Of a DNA stretch of 64,000 nt, positions 18,121 through 28,007 are shown piece after piece (the first letter of the stretch is position 1; each line of letters starts with the position of its first letter). The translations under genes were made by a program, and so were the position numbers. Location: assembly GCF_038096175.1 (NCBI RefSeq), contig NZ_CP151099.1, positions 6,116,001-6,180,000 of the forward strand, read 5' to 3'. The notes under the pieces are model-generated. The model searched no databases. It was given only the letters and a program-made list of their open reading frames with translations, and was not told the origin of the DNA. The stretch is from Nostoc sp. UHCC 0302 (GTDB taxonomy: Bacteria > Cyanobacteriota > Cyanobacteriia > Cyanobacteriales > Nostocaceae).

Positions 18121-20472
18121 TTACATTTCTGACTCTAGCAGTTGCAGCAAACTTTGTGTTTCCTCTACTTCCGGTAGCATCCCCAGTTTCTCAAAATTAT
18201 CTAATGCTTTAGTTGCCCAACGACGAGCATCAACTAAATGACCTTGTGCGTTTGCAAGCGAAGATAATGAGCGTTGACAAAATGCAATGCGGCTTTTGTC
18301 AACATTCGCTTCAGCTACCCGCAGTCCCTCTGTTAAGAGTCGTTCGGCTTCATCTAATCTTTCTTGTTTGATGGCAATATCAGCTAACCAATTTTGTGTA
18401 CAGAAGATGGCACGTATCCAATCAATTACTTGTGCAAGTTCAAGAGTTGCTTGAAAAATTCTTTTAGCTTCCTCGTATTTTCCATTCTTAAATAAAATTT
18501 CACCTTGATAATATTGAATTTGTACTAATTGCCGCGATCGCATCTGTGGATCTAATTCTGTTTGATCTAGTAATTCTATTGCTTGAGTCAGCCAAGTCTG
18601 CGCCTCATCAAACCTTTGCTGTTGAATGCGTAAAACTGCTATATTTCTTGCCAAGGCCAACATAAATAAAGCTTCTTGATGATGACGCAACTCCCAAGCC
18701 TTGGTAAATAGTTCGTCTGCTTCTTCTAACTGCTTGGGTTTTCCCATTGAGGTGAGCGTCCAAGCACGATTTACCATCACTTTGGCAGTAACTGACCAGT
18801 CGCCACGTTGTTCTGCTGCTTGAATAAGCCATGCTGTCCAAGCCAGGCGATCGTCCCAGTATCGCAGGCGACTTTCTCGCCTACCCATAATCTGGGTGTA
18901 TGCCTTAAGATTTTGCCAAAAGTTCAACATCTCGGCGTATCGACTCTCAACCATACACCACTCAATCGCAGCTTGTAAATTTTGCCATTCCTCCTCCAAA
19001 CCATCGAACTGTCCTTGCCATCCTTTAGCATCTTGTCCAGCATAGCTTTGAGAAAAGCTCATGTACCAAGCAATCCACCGCTCTCTTGCTTCCCGTTCAA
19101 AGTCAGGGTGAGATTTGAGTTCAGCCAGAGCATACTCGCGAGTCAGTGGTAGCATAGTATACCGATTATTATCTTGTCTAACTAAAGAAAGTCCTCGCAA
19201 TCGAGCTAAGTCTGCATTTGTTGTACTTTGGTTAACTTCTGGGATTGCAACTTGTACAAGAGCATCTCGCAAAGCTGGCATTGGAAATAGCGCTAGTGCA
19301 ATAAGTAACTTGTGTGCTGATTGTCCTGTAAGTGGTTTAACAGAACTTTCAAAGCAAAAACGGGCAACATCTCCTGTAGACTGAGACACTCCTCCCAATA
19401 CTTCCTTGATAGGGTAGCCGTTAGCTAGTTGACCAATTGCATAGCTGATAGCTACGGGAATACCTCCCGTAACTTTGTAAAGGGCTTGACTATCTTGATT
19501 GCTAAGAGAAACTCCTTTTTCTTGAGCTTCGTGTTTAATTAAACAAAGTCCATCTGACTCTGGCATTGATGTTAAACGTACGGGTACAAACAAAATTTGT
19601 TCACGGGTGGTAATGACTGCTTTGACAGTTGGTGGCAACTCATACAAAAATGCCAAAATATCCTGCTGATTTTCCACTGTCTCCAGATTGTCCACAATCA
19701 GCAATGTGCGCTGACAGGAGAGAGCATCTTTAATTAAATCTAATTGTTCTTCAAAACTCACCCCTGTAATATCTAACTCATCCAATAGGCGTGCAATCTG
19801 ACGGAAAATATCTTGTAAAGTTCTTCTGGGAGCTAAACTTGGCAATAAACCAAAGGGCATGAGATAAGACAATTTAGCTGAAGTAAAAATAATAGTATCG
19901 AAGGTAGGCACACCTAAAAAAGCTTCATTGTTATAACTGGCGTGCAGACAGCGATATGCTGCTTCTAGAACAAGAGTTGTTTTGCCTACGCCACCAATAC
20001 CATCGACACTAACCAAATGTGCAGAATGCCTGGGTGAAATTAACTCCAGAAGCCGAGCAATTTCCTCTTCCCGACCAATAAATGTATTGCAACTAGGAGC
20101 AGGTAAGTTGTGACGTAGCCGTTTGGGGAAAATAGGCGGTGTAACTAAAGGCAGCTCAACGGCTGTAATAGTTTCAGCATAATTATTACTGTTATAGTTT
20201 GGCTCTTTTAATAATTTTTCTAACACTAACTTTACTTTATTAAGACGTATTTTTTCCCCTGTAGCTTCTGATAATAACTCCCACAATTTTGGGCAAAATA
20301 CTCGCTGCACAGTGCCGTCAGAGTATCCAGTAACCCGAATATCTTTCAGCTTCTTCTGGGCAAAAACTTGCTCCAGGATAAACTTTTGGACATCTGTCAA
20401 AGGTATCCCTGACTTGGAAATAACTAGAGAATTTGCCACTCTTATGAGTTCTGATATCTTTTCATTGCCCAT
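18121..20472 (-). CDS. STAND ATPase: N-terminal HTH-like domain, NB-ARC, TPR repeats
   Basis: The 783-residue protein has three parts. Residues 1-90 (LTDVQKFILEQVFAQKKLKD and CPKLWELLSEATGEKI) form the helical/HTH-like domain found at the N-terminus of many cyanobacterial STAND proteins. Residues 125-450 are NB-ARC, with Walker A GIGGVGKTT (Lys164), a hydrophobic Walker B ending in LLIVDN, an ITTRE sensor and a GGIPVAISYA motif. Residues 490-780 are TPR-like helical repeats. Such proteins are signal-dependent oligomeric switches, some of which act in phage defence. No nuclease, protease or TIR effector is fused here, so output may go through the N-terminal domain or a partner. Confidence 0.85.
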   Translation of the reverse strand: MGNEKISELIRVANSLVISKSGIPLTDVQKFILEQVFAQKKLKDIRVTGYSDGTVQRVFCPKLWELLSEATGEKIRLNKVKLVLEKLLKEPNYNSNNYAETITAVELPLVTPPIFPKRLRHNLPAPSCNTFIGREEEIARLLELISPRHSAHLVSVDGIGGVGKTTLVLEAAYRCLHASYNNEAFLGVPTFDTIIFTSAKLSYLMPFGLLPSLAPRRTLQDIFRQIARLLDELDITGVSFEEQLDLIKDALSCQRTLLIVDNLETVENQQDILAFLYELPPTVKAVITTREQILFVPVRLTSMPESDGLCLIKHEAQEKGVSLSNQDSQALYKVTGGIPVAISYAIGQLANGYPIKEVLGGVSQSTGDVARFCFESSVKPLTGQSAHKLLIALALFPMPALRDALVQVAIPEVNQSTTNADLARLRGLSLVRQDNNRYTMLPLTREYALAELKSHPDFEREARERWIAWYMSFSQSYAGQDAKGWQGQFDGLEEEWQNLQAAIEWCMVESRYAEMLNFWQNLKAYTQIMGRRESRLRYWDDRLAWTAWLIQAAEQRGDWSVTAKVMVNRAWTLTSMGKPKQLEEADELFTKAWELRHHQEALFMLALARNIAVLRIQQQRFDEAQTWLTQAIELLDQTELDPQMRSRQLVQIQYYQGEILFKNGKYEEAKRIFQATLELAQVIDWIRAIFCTQNWLADIAIKQERLDEAERLLTEGLRVAEANVDKSRIAFCQRSLSSLANAQGHLVDARRWATKALDNFEKLGMLPEVEETQSLLQLLESEM

Positions 20473-20760
20473 CTGTCTGCTGGAAATAATTCTTTGTAGT
20501 GAGCTTAACTTAATTTTAAGGAAAAATTATATCTTAAACAAATTAAGTAGGCAAATTGAAGATGTTGAATATTTTGAATTTAATAGTTGAAGATATGACT
20601 GAAATTCAAGCTATAAATTGAATGCTTTTCCTGATAATTTATGATTGAAGTCTCAAAATCCAAGCATGGAAATTTAATTTTTTCAAGCAAAAGAATATTG
20701 AAAATTGCAAAAAATTAAATTTAAGGCTTTTGACAAAATAATTTTTGCATGGAGAAAAAT

Positions 20761-22362
20761 ATGTTTAGTTTTCTCAGAAGTTATCTGAGCTTAGTTTCTG
20801 TTATCTTAATTTCAATGTCTGTGTTAACTTCGCTTAGGGTGAAAGCTGAAGATTCACCAGGAGTTGTAACAACTAACAACAGTACTGATTCTTCTGAAGA
20901 AGTTAGCCAATATGCTCAACTGGATTCTACACCAATCACTTCAGTTTCTCAGCTTTCTGACGTGCAATCGAATGACTGGGCATTTCAAGCATTACAGTCT
21001 TTAGTTGAGCGTTATAGATGTATAGGTGGATATCCTGACGGCAGTTTCAAAGGCGATCGCACCATGACTCGCTTTGAGTTTGCTAGCGCATTAAACACCT
21101 GCTTAGACAGAGTTAACCAAGGAATTACTACTACCACAGACATGGTTACCAAAGAAGATTTGGTGACTTTACAAAAGCTACAAGAGGAATTCAAAACAGA
21201 ACTCGCAACCTTGCGAGGTAGAGTTGATGCTGTGGAAGCACGTACTGAACAGCTAGAGAAACAACAATTTTCTCCCACTACAAAGCTCAATGGTCAGTTA
21301 ATATTTGCTGCTGTAGATGCTTTTGGAAATGCTAGCCGTAGTGGAAATAGAGATAATAGCAACCTGACATTTGCTAATCGGTTGCGTCTGAATTTTAAAA
21401 CCAGCTTTAGCGGAAAAGATGAGCTACTTGTAAGACTTCAAGCAAGTAATGTAATTAATGCGATCGCACCTGGAAATGATACTCGTTTAAGTTTTCAATC
21501 TGGTAGTAATAACAATAATGATGTTTTACTCAGTAAACTGCAATATCGGTTTCCTGTAGGCGATCAACTGAGTGTTTTGATTGCTACAGGCTTTAATACT
21601 TACTTCGATGATTGGGAAGTAGTTAACCCTTTAAAAAGTGATGCAGATGCTACTATTTCTCGCTTTGGTCGATACAATCCTATTTACCGTTTGGGTGGAG
21701 ATACGGGTGTAGGTGTAACTTATAAGCCGAATGGAAATATCAAAGCAGAGATAGCTTATCTAGGGAAAAATACTAACAACCCTGGTAGCGGCTTGTTTAA
21801 CGGTGGTTATGGTGCATTGGGGCAGATTATATTTTATCCAGATAACAAAGATACAACTACCAAAATTGCGTTCACCTACATCAATGCTTACAACATCGAT
21901 GGCTTAGGGCATAACACTGGCAGTTTAGCTTCAAACTTGGGAGGGAGAAAAGTTTCTTCTAATTCTTATGGTATTGAAACGAATGTCAAAATTAGTGATA
22001 ATTTTCAATTAGGTGGATGGGTAGGCTATACCGATGCGCGATCGCTGAGTGGAGAAGTCAAAGGCGATGCTGATATCTGGAACTGGGCTGTTACCTTAGC
22101 CTTTCCTAATTTGGGTAAAAAAGGTAATTTGGGAGGAATTATCATCGGGATGCAGCCTAGATTGACTGGCACTTCAGCAGCCCTGTCAGACTTACCTCGT
22201 CGTGATCCAGATACCGGATTTCACATTGAAGGGTTTTATCGGTATAAAATCAACGATAGAATCAGTATTACCCCTGGTTTACTTTGGCTGACAGCACCAA
22301 ATCACAGCGATCAGAATGGTGACATTTTTTTGGGAGTAGTGAGAACTACCTTCGAGATATGA
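20761..22362 (+). CDS. Iron uptake porin (SLH domain plus OprB-type barrel)
   Basis: The ATG at 20761 is preceded by GGAG at 6 bp and starts a clear signal peptide (about 1-30), so it is chosen over the ATG at 20749. One SLH domain follows (SNDWAFQALQSLVERYRCIG then YPDGSFKGDRTMTRFE), anchoring the protein to peptidoglycan. A short coiled coil (about 125-170) and a beta-barrel domain of the OprB/iron-uptake-porin family complete it, ending in Phe-Glu-Ile. These porins are the main outer-membrane channels for inorganic solutes, including iron, in cyanobacteria. It is monocistronic. Confidence 0.92.
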   Translation: MFSFLRSYLSLVSVILISMSVLTSLRVKAEDSPGVVTTNNSTDSSEEVSQYAQLDSTPITSVSQLSDVQSNDWAFQALQSLVERYRCIGGYPDGSFKGDRTMTRFEFASALNTCLDRVNQGITTTTDMVTKEDLVTLQKLQEEFKTELATLRGRVDAVEARTEQLEKQQFSPTTKLNGQLIFAAVDAFGNASRSGNRDNSNLTFANRLRLNFKTSFSGKDELLVRLQASNVINAIAPGNDTRLSFQSGSNNNNDVLLSKLQYRFPVGDQLSVLIATGFNTYFDDWEVVNPLKSDADATISRFGRYNPIYRLGGDTGVGVTYKPNGNIKAEIAYLGKNTNNPGSGLFNGGYGALGQIIFYPDNKDTTTKIAFTYINAYNIDGLGHNTGSLASNLGGRKVSSNSYGIETNVKISDNFQLGGWVGYTDARSLSGEVKGDADIWNWAVTLAFPNLGKKGNLGGIIIGMQPRLTGTSAALSDLPRRDPDTGFHIEGFYRYKINDRISITPGLLWLTAPNHSDQNGDIFLGVVRTTFEI

Positions 22363-22944
22363 ACAAAAACTGGTTTGAGTTGTAAAAATACTTATTGTGG
22401 GAGAACACTGACACCTTTAATAATTCAGGTTTCTGAGACACTGAATTTTCACAAATTAAATAAGTTTTTACATAGAATTTAGCCTATTGCAAAAAAACGT
22501 TACTTTCAGGATATTGCAAAAATCTTGACTATGTTTAAGAATTATTACGTAAGTAGTACTCTTGAAGAGGTGCGTAACTGTATTAGCGATTTGAATATTG
22601 GCTAATTGACTTGTGAAGGGCGGCAGCAAATAGGACTGAAACTGGATAAGTTTACAGTCCATTCTCGTATATCAATATTTTTAATTTAATTTGAGAAAAG
22701 AAAAATTATTTAATGCTCAATAATTATGCAATTTATACGACATTACATAAAGTTTAGATAAGATAATTTGCCTATGGATAACTTTATGTATAAACGTTGC
22801 AATATAACGTTTATATAAATGAGGAAATCGCACTTCTAATCTGAACTAAGCAGTATTGTAGCAATCTTCAATTCTTCGTCAACAGTGAGAATCTCAAGTT
22901 TTCATTATCCAGTGTGTAGCTAAAGTAACGCTAAAGGTTAATAA
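22363..22944. other. Intergenic region upstream of the kinase gene
   Basis: This 582-bp AT-rich stretch should contain the promoter of the kinase/STAND pair. The sequences TATTGCAAAAA and GATATTGCAAAAATC recur at 22484 and 22511. I see no gene or strong terminator. Confidence 0.45.
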
Positions 22945-25839
22945 ATGGTTAATGGTAATCCCTCTATTGAAGTTTACTGCACTCGTCCAACTTGTAACAA
23001 CCCTCAAAACTCTATTTTAGAGACATCTTTCACTTCTAGTTCTACAACGGAAATACGTTGCTCTCATTGCGGAATGCCTTTGATTTTAGGTGGGCATTTC
23101 TTACCATTAAAGTTATTAGTACCAGATGAAGAAGGAGGTGCGTTTGGTAGAACTTTTGAAGCAGAGGATATTAGCTTTCCGCACAAACCAAAGCGTGTAA
23201 TCAAACAGTTACATCCTAGAATTCCTCCTGGCCGCTTACAACTGAGTCCAGCAGAGCTTTTACGCATAGAAGAGTTGTTTAAGCGTGAAGCAATTATCTT
23301 AGAACAACTGCGTCATCCAAAAATCCCCAGAGCATTAGCATTTTTTTCTGTGGAAGTTGACGAAGAGACAGACAATCAGCAAAAGTTTTTTTACTTGGTA
23401 CAAGATTATATTGAAGGAAACAATTTAGCTCAGGAACTCAGGGAGAGAGGAAAAACTTTTTCAGATTCTGAAGTAATAAATATTTTAAAGGAAATTCTAG
23501 AAATACTAAAGTATATCCATAATTATGATGGTAACCAGGGAGCTATACACAGGGATATTAAACCAGCTAATATCATTCTCTGTAATAGAGATAGAAGGCT
23601 ATATCTGATAGATTTTGGTGCAGTTAAGCAAGTATTAGATATTAGGTTTCCTGTTGATCAATCATCTATAGTGTTAACTCGCGCTTTTGCTCCACCAGAA
23701 CAGTTCCGTGGCGCACCAGTATCCCCAGCATCAGATTTATATGCTTTAGCCACAACCTGTTTGTGTTTATTGACAGGTGATAGAAATCCTCAAATGCTTC
23801 TCTCTAATTCCAGATGGAGAGATTATGTGAATGTCAGCGACGAGCATTTTGCAAATCTTCTAGACTGGATGCTTCAATACAGCCAAGAAGACCGACCTCA
23901 ATCTGCTCAAGAGGTTCTTGATGCTCTGTCTCAAGCATCTAATGTACAACAGAAGTCTGAACAACCCCCTGATGTACAACAGAACAATGCCGAACAACCG
24001 CCTGATGTGTTACAGAATACTGAACAACCCCCTGATATACAACAGAATTCTGCACTATCACCTAATGAACTACAGAACGCCGAGCAATTACCTAATGAAC
24101 AATTGACTTCTCAGCCAATTGAAAAACATAATTTGCTCCAGAAATTTGTTAATTGGCTAAGAACAATTTCTAGACGCAGGGGTTGGGTAAGCTTTGGTTT
24201 TTTGGTTTTGTTAGGAGTAGCGATCGCTATTATTTTAAATCAAACAATATTTCATCGACCTCAACAACCAATAACATCAATTCCACCAATTCCATCAACG
24301 CCATCACCGCTACCAATTTCAACGCCACTGCTGCCTGATGCCCAATACTTTAGCAGAGGAGAAGATGCTCTACTTCCTAAACCGCAAGTAGCTTCCTCTA
24401 TTGCAGAATGCACAGAAGCTTATGATTTTAAGCGAAAAGGAATAGAAGCCTTTAAAGAAGCTAGTTATTCAGATTCTCCAACAAATTTTCAAAAAGCTGA
24501 AAAAGCTTTTTCACAAGCTATCAAACAATTTCAAAAAGCTGCTAAAGTAAATTCTAGCCAAAACAAGTGTGAAGTTGATCCAGAGACATGGATTTATCAT
24601 TACAACTCCAAAGTTGCTCAAACTGAATCTGCTAGTAATGGTAGCCTTCCAACAATTGCAGTTGTTATTCCAGGTGAATCTAATCGGAGTATTGCATTAG
24701 AAATACTACAAGGGGTTGCCCAATCTTTAAATGTAGATCAACCATTGTTTCAAATTCTAATAGCTAAAGAGTACAATGACAATATTAATATTATTCAACA
24801 AATAGCTACGTATATTTCAAAAAATAATATTCCAGACGATAAGTATTTTGAAAAGAGTAAAATATTAGGAGTTATTGGTCATTATACAAGTAAAAATACC
24901 TGGGAAGCAGGCAAAATTTATGGCTCAGAAAACCTTTCTGAACGAGACAAACTTGTTTTAATTTCACCTACAAGCACTGCTATTAGGAAACCTGATTTAA
25001 GAGAAGGATCAAAAGATAAAACTTTAAACATTTATGTTTTTCGTACAGCTTCTAATGACTCCCTTGCTGCTAAGGATTTAGCTGAATATATGTGGGATAA
25101 GCTTCCCCAACAGAAAGCATTGATTGCTTATGAGCCAAGCGAACCTTATAGCCAATCTCTCAAAAAGCAATTTACAGATAATTTGGCATTAACAAGGGAT
25201 GTAAATCCGAACAATTATATTCAAGATTGTAATTTAACAGCAGATACACCAGAAATTTGCATACACAAAGCCAACTTTATAAATGCAAAAACGTTAATAT
25301 TAGCTCCAAGCCGTCAAACTATAGGCCAAGTGCAAAAGATTGTTAAACTGGCTAATCAAAAGTTTCAGCTCTTAGCAGGAGATGTTATGTATGATCAAGA
25401 GACGTTAGACCTTAAAGATGCTGCCAAAGGCATGGTGCTTGCTGTTTTTTCTCATCCTGATCTTGCTACTGACTTTACAAATAAAGCCAAAGAAATTTGG
25501 ATAAGAAATGTAACATGGAGAACAATTACTTCTTACGACGCAACTCAAGCATTTCTTCAAGCTTTAAATGACCTGAAAAGTCAAGGAAAGAATGAGCCTA
25601 ATCGTCAAGATGTATATGAAAGATTAAACGATGAAGCATTTTCAGCGTCTGGTGCTACTGCCAAGATAGAGTTTAATCCTAAAGATAGAGATGATAAAGA
25701 TATATATGAGAGACACGATCGCAAACCAGTCAAAGGTGTTGGTGTTTTAGTGCAAGTTAATAAAAATAGTAATAGCGATGAATATATCTTTAATCTTTTA
25801 CCACCTTTGCCAACACGAGAACAGGGAAATAATTCCTAA
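22945..25839 (+). CDS. Zinc-ribbon Ser/Thr kinase with transmembrane segment and periplasmic-binding sensor domain
   Basis: The 964-residue protein begins with a zinc ribbon (Cys pairs YCTRPTC and CSHCG, about 12-43). A eukaryotic-type kinase follows with HRDIKPAN (His202) and DFGAVKQ (Asp223), then a low-complexity linker of repeated PPDVQQN-type units (about 335-390) and one membrane segment (about 413-432). The C-terminal region (about 569-955) resembles type I periplasmic-binding proteins of the Peripla_BP_6/branched-chain amino acid receptor kind: IAVVIPGESNR, then VLISPTSTA-like and YDATQAF segments. The topology implies outside sensing of a small molecule and cytoplasmic phosphorylation. 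The next gene, 85 bp downstream, is a STAND ATPase and a plausible partner. Confidence 0.88.
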   Translation: MVNGNPSIEVYCTRPTCNNPQNSILETSFTSSSTTEIRCSHCGMPLILGGHFLPLKLLVPDEEGGAFGRTFEAEDISFPHKPKRVIKQLHPRIPPGRLQLSPAELLRIEELFKREAIILEQLRHPKIPRALAFFSVEVDEETDNQQKFFYLVQDYIEGNNLAQELRERGKTFSDSEVINILKEILEILKYIHNYDGNQGAIHRDIKPANIILCNRDRRLYLIDFGAVKQVLDIRFPVDQSSIVLTRAFAPPEQFRGAPVSPASDLYALATTCLCLLTGDRNPQMLLSNSRWRDYVNVSDEHFANLLDWMLQYSQEDRPQSAQEVLDALSQASNVQQKSEQPPDVQQNNAEQPPDVLQNTEQPPDIQQNSALSPNELQNAEQLPNEQLTSQPIEKHNLLQKFVNWLRTISRRRGWVSFGFLVLLGVAIAIILNQTIFHRPQQPITSIPPIPSTPSPLPISTPLLPDAQYFSRGEDALLPKPQVASSIAECTEAYDFKRKGIEAFKEASYSDSPTNFQKAEKAFSQAIKQFQKAAKVNSSQNKCEVDPETWIYHYNSKVAQTESASNGSLPTIAVVIPGESNRSIALEILQGVAQSLNVDQPLFQILIAKEYNDNINIIQQIATYISKNNIPDDKYFEKSKILGVIGHYTSKNTWEAGKIYGSENLSERDKLVLISPTSTAIRKPDLREGSKDKTLNIYVFRTASNDSLAAKDLAEYMWDKLPQQKALIAYEPSEPYSQSLKKQFTDNLALTRDVNPNNYIQDCNLTADTPEICIHKANFINAKTLILAPSRQTIGQVQKIVKLANQKFQLLAGDVMYDQETLDLKDAAKGMVLAVFSHPDLATDFTNKAKEIWIRNVTWRTITSYDATQAFLQALNDLKSQGKNEPNRQDVYERLNDEAFSASGATAKIEFNPKDRDDKDIYERHDRKPVKGVGVLVQVNKNSNSDEYIFNLLPPLPTREQGNNS
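23945..24105 (+). repeat. Imperfect tandem repeats inside the kinase linker
   Basis: About four to five degenerate units of roughly 42 bp (CCTGATGTACAACAGAA, then a GAACAACCCC-type end) encode PPDVQQN...EQ-type repeats between kinase and membrane segment. Copies are close enough in DNA to suggest recent slippage, so linker length may vary between strains. Confidence 0.75.
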
Positions 25840-25924
25840 TATCAACTTACATAAACAACTTTCTTAAGCAAAAGTCTATAAACTGGCGATGTAATAATCT
25901 AATTTTTTCAAAAACCTTCAATTT

Positions 25925-27505
25925 ATGTTAACTCTCAAAGTTTCTGAAAGCGGAAAAATTCTCGTCAGAGAAGCTAGAAATAAAAAAATTGAACACGCTA
26001 GAAGGAAAAGAATAGAGGCACAAGGGAGAATTGAAAAAGCTTGGGATATGGATGAAATGTTTCTTAGAGAAGCAAGTAAAATTCTAGAACCAAATCAAAA
26101 TTGGGATAACATCAAACCGTATGCTGTATCACCAATGACTTGGAAACGCTTTCGGGAAGCAAGTCAACCTATTAAAGCCGATACTTTCAAGGCTTTTTGT
26201 CAAGTCTTAGACTTAAACTGGGAAAATGTAGCAGAAAGTGATGTAGAACTACGCAAAAACTTAACCGAAGCACCTCCTCTATCTAGCTTTTATGGTCGTA
26301 CTCAAGAGTTAGCCCAACTTCAGCAATGGCTTATTCAAGAACGCTGTCGCTTAGTTGTTGTTCACGGAATGGGCGGAATTGGAAAAAGCGCCCTAGCTCG
26401 CCATTTAATAGAGCAAATTGCGAACAAATATGACAGTTTAATCTGGCTTTCTCTAGAATCAGCGCCTACATTTCAAGAAAATTTGATAAAGCTAGTGCAA
26501 TTCTTATCTAAAGGCGAAAAAGAAGAAGGCGATATTTACCAACTAATGCGGTATTTACATCATCAAAGATGTTTAATAGTGATAGACGCTTGGGAAGAAA
26601 TAATAGGTAACTATAGTGAGTATTGTACGGAATATAGTGTGTTTATAGAGAGATTTGCTAAGGAAGCCCATCAAAGCTGTTTATTATTACTTAGTAGAAG
26701 AAAACCTCAAAATATTGAAATATTAGAAGGACAATTAGTTCGCTTAAAAAAATTGGTAGGTCTACCCTATGAAGAAGCAAAAGAATTTTTAAAAGCAGAA
26801 GGCCTTTCTGGCACAGATAGTGATCTAGAGGAATTTAGCAGGCGTTATAGCAATCCGTGGATTCTTAAGAGAATTGCACAGAGTGTTCATACTGTATTTC
26901 AGGGTAATATATCGCCATTTATGGATATATCAATTTTTGTTGATGATGTAATTACTGACTTTTTAAATAGGCAATTTCAACAACTTTCTAAAGTAGAAAT
27001 AAATCTTATCTATTGGGTAGCTCTAAGACGTAATAAGGCTTCATGGAATCAATTAGTGCAAGATAGTAAGCAGTTATTATCTTACAACCAGCTATTTCAA
27101 ACATTAAATGAATTAATAGCAAGGCATTCTTTAATTGCTAAATCAACAATAGACTCTGAAGTATTCTATATACTAGACCCAGTGATTTTGAAATATACTA
27201 CTGAACGATTTATTCAAGAAAATTTTCAGGATTTGATCGAAGTATTTAACAATGAGAATATTGAAGGTTATAAACTATTTATTACTCATAGTTTCATTAC
27301 AGAACATCCAATAGATAAGGAACTTAATCAAGATCAAATTAAGCGGATTCTTAAACCTATTCAAAAAATGTTATTAGCTAAGTTGCTTAGTCAACAGCAA
27401 CTTGAAGATAAACTGAAAAAAACTCTATCTCTATTAAAAGATAAAAAATTATCCCAAGGGTTTGCGTACCAGAATATCTCGCACTTGATTTTGGCTTGCG
27501 AATAA
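25925..27505 (+). CDS. NB-ARC (STAND) ATPase lacking the usual C-terminal repeat domain
   Basis: The 526-residue protein has an HTH-like N-terminal region (WKRFREASQPIKADTFKAFC near 75) found in cyanobacterial NB-ARC proteins with WD40 or pentapeptide repeats. An NB-ARC core follows with Walker A VHGMGGIGKSA (Lys154), Walker B LIVIDAWEE and a winged-helix region to about 430. In the longer relatives a repeat domain follows directly; here the protein stops at NISHLILACE, with further stops downstream. It may be a natural short form or a truncation. It is 85 bp behind the kinase gene, in the same direction, so co-expression is likely. Confidence 0.83.
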   Translation: MLTLKVSESGKILVREARNKKIEHARRKRIEAQGRIEKAWDMDEMFLREASKILEPNQNWDNIKPYAVSPMTWKRFREASQPIKADTFKAFCQVLDLNWENVAESDVELRKNLTEAPPLSSFYGRTQELAQLQQWLIQERCRLVVVHGMGGIGKSALARHLIEQIANKYDSLIWLSLESAPTFQENLIKLVQFLSKGEKEEGDIYQLMRYLHHQRCLIVIDAWEEIIGNYSEYCTEYSVFIERFAKEAHQSCLLLLSRRKPQNIEILEGQLVRLKKLVGLPYEEAKEFLKAEGLSGTDSDLEEFSRRYSNPWILKRIAQSVHTVFQGNISPFMDISIFVDDVITDFLNRQFQQLSKVEINLIYWVALRRNKASWNQLVQDSKQLLSYNQLFQTLNELIARHSLIAKSTIDSEVFYILDPVILKYTTERFIQENFQDLIEVFNNENIEGYKLFITHSFITEHPIDKELNQDQIKRILKPIQKMLLAKLLSQQQLEDKLKKTLSLLKDKKLSQGFAYQNISHLILACE

Positions 27506-27793
27506 ATCTAGCCAAGAGAAAGTTAAAAAGTTACTAAGTGGTTGAATTTATCAGTCCTTTGTAGGAACGTCGATTAATCGCGTCTCTTCCCTTAACCGAA
27601 CCGTATTGAGTGTGTTTTGGAAAACATAGTATCATTAAATACAATGTTTATGATACTATGTAGCAGTCAATCAAAGTATTTGTAATGGTTAAGCCTGTGT
27701 TAAGTAGAGTGACACTATAAAAGGTGTCACTTTCTATCCGCATAAATACATCTAAACTAATTACGCTTAAACTAGGAAAATTTAAGTACATTT
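27506..27793 (+). other. Hairpin-rich stretch, candidate small RNA or 3' leader
   Basis: Two stem-loops precede a strong terminator: ACATAGTATCAT/ATGATACTATGT (27624-27635 with 27650-27661) and AGTGACAC/GTGTCACT (27708-27715 with 27724-27731). No reading frame covers the region. It could be a long 3' untranslated region of the STAND gene or an independent small RNA. No convincing promoter was found. Confidence 0.35.
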
Positions 27794-27836
27794 ACTACAC
27801 TTTGATAGTTATTTCTATCAAAGTGTAGTTTTTTTA
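27794..27836 (+). terminator. Strong intrinsic terminator, 15-bp stem plus T-run
   Basis: ACTACACTTTGATAG (27794-27808) pairs perfectly with CTATCAAAGTGTAGT (27815-27829) across a 6-nt loop and is followed by a run of T to 27835. It is the best intrinsic terminator in the window and ends transcription from the left, 290 bp after the nearest stop codon. Confidence 0.9.
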
Positions 27837-28007
27837 TAGCACGCTTTGCCCAATTGGCGATACTGTAGCTTCATTGCCATTAATAAGTAGTATGTAAAAT
27901 ATACGGTCTTTTTGATTTCCCTTCTTTATAAATTCCGCAAAAACACGGTTACATTGATTTGCGCTTCTGATCAAAACTGCGATCATCCAGTTTATGAAGG
28001 TACTTTT

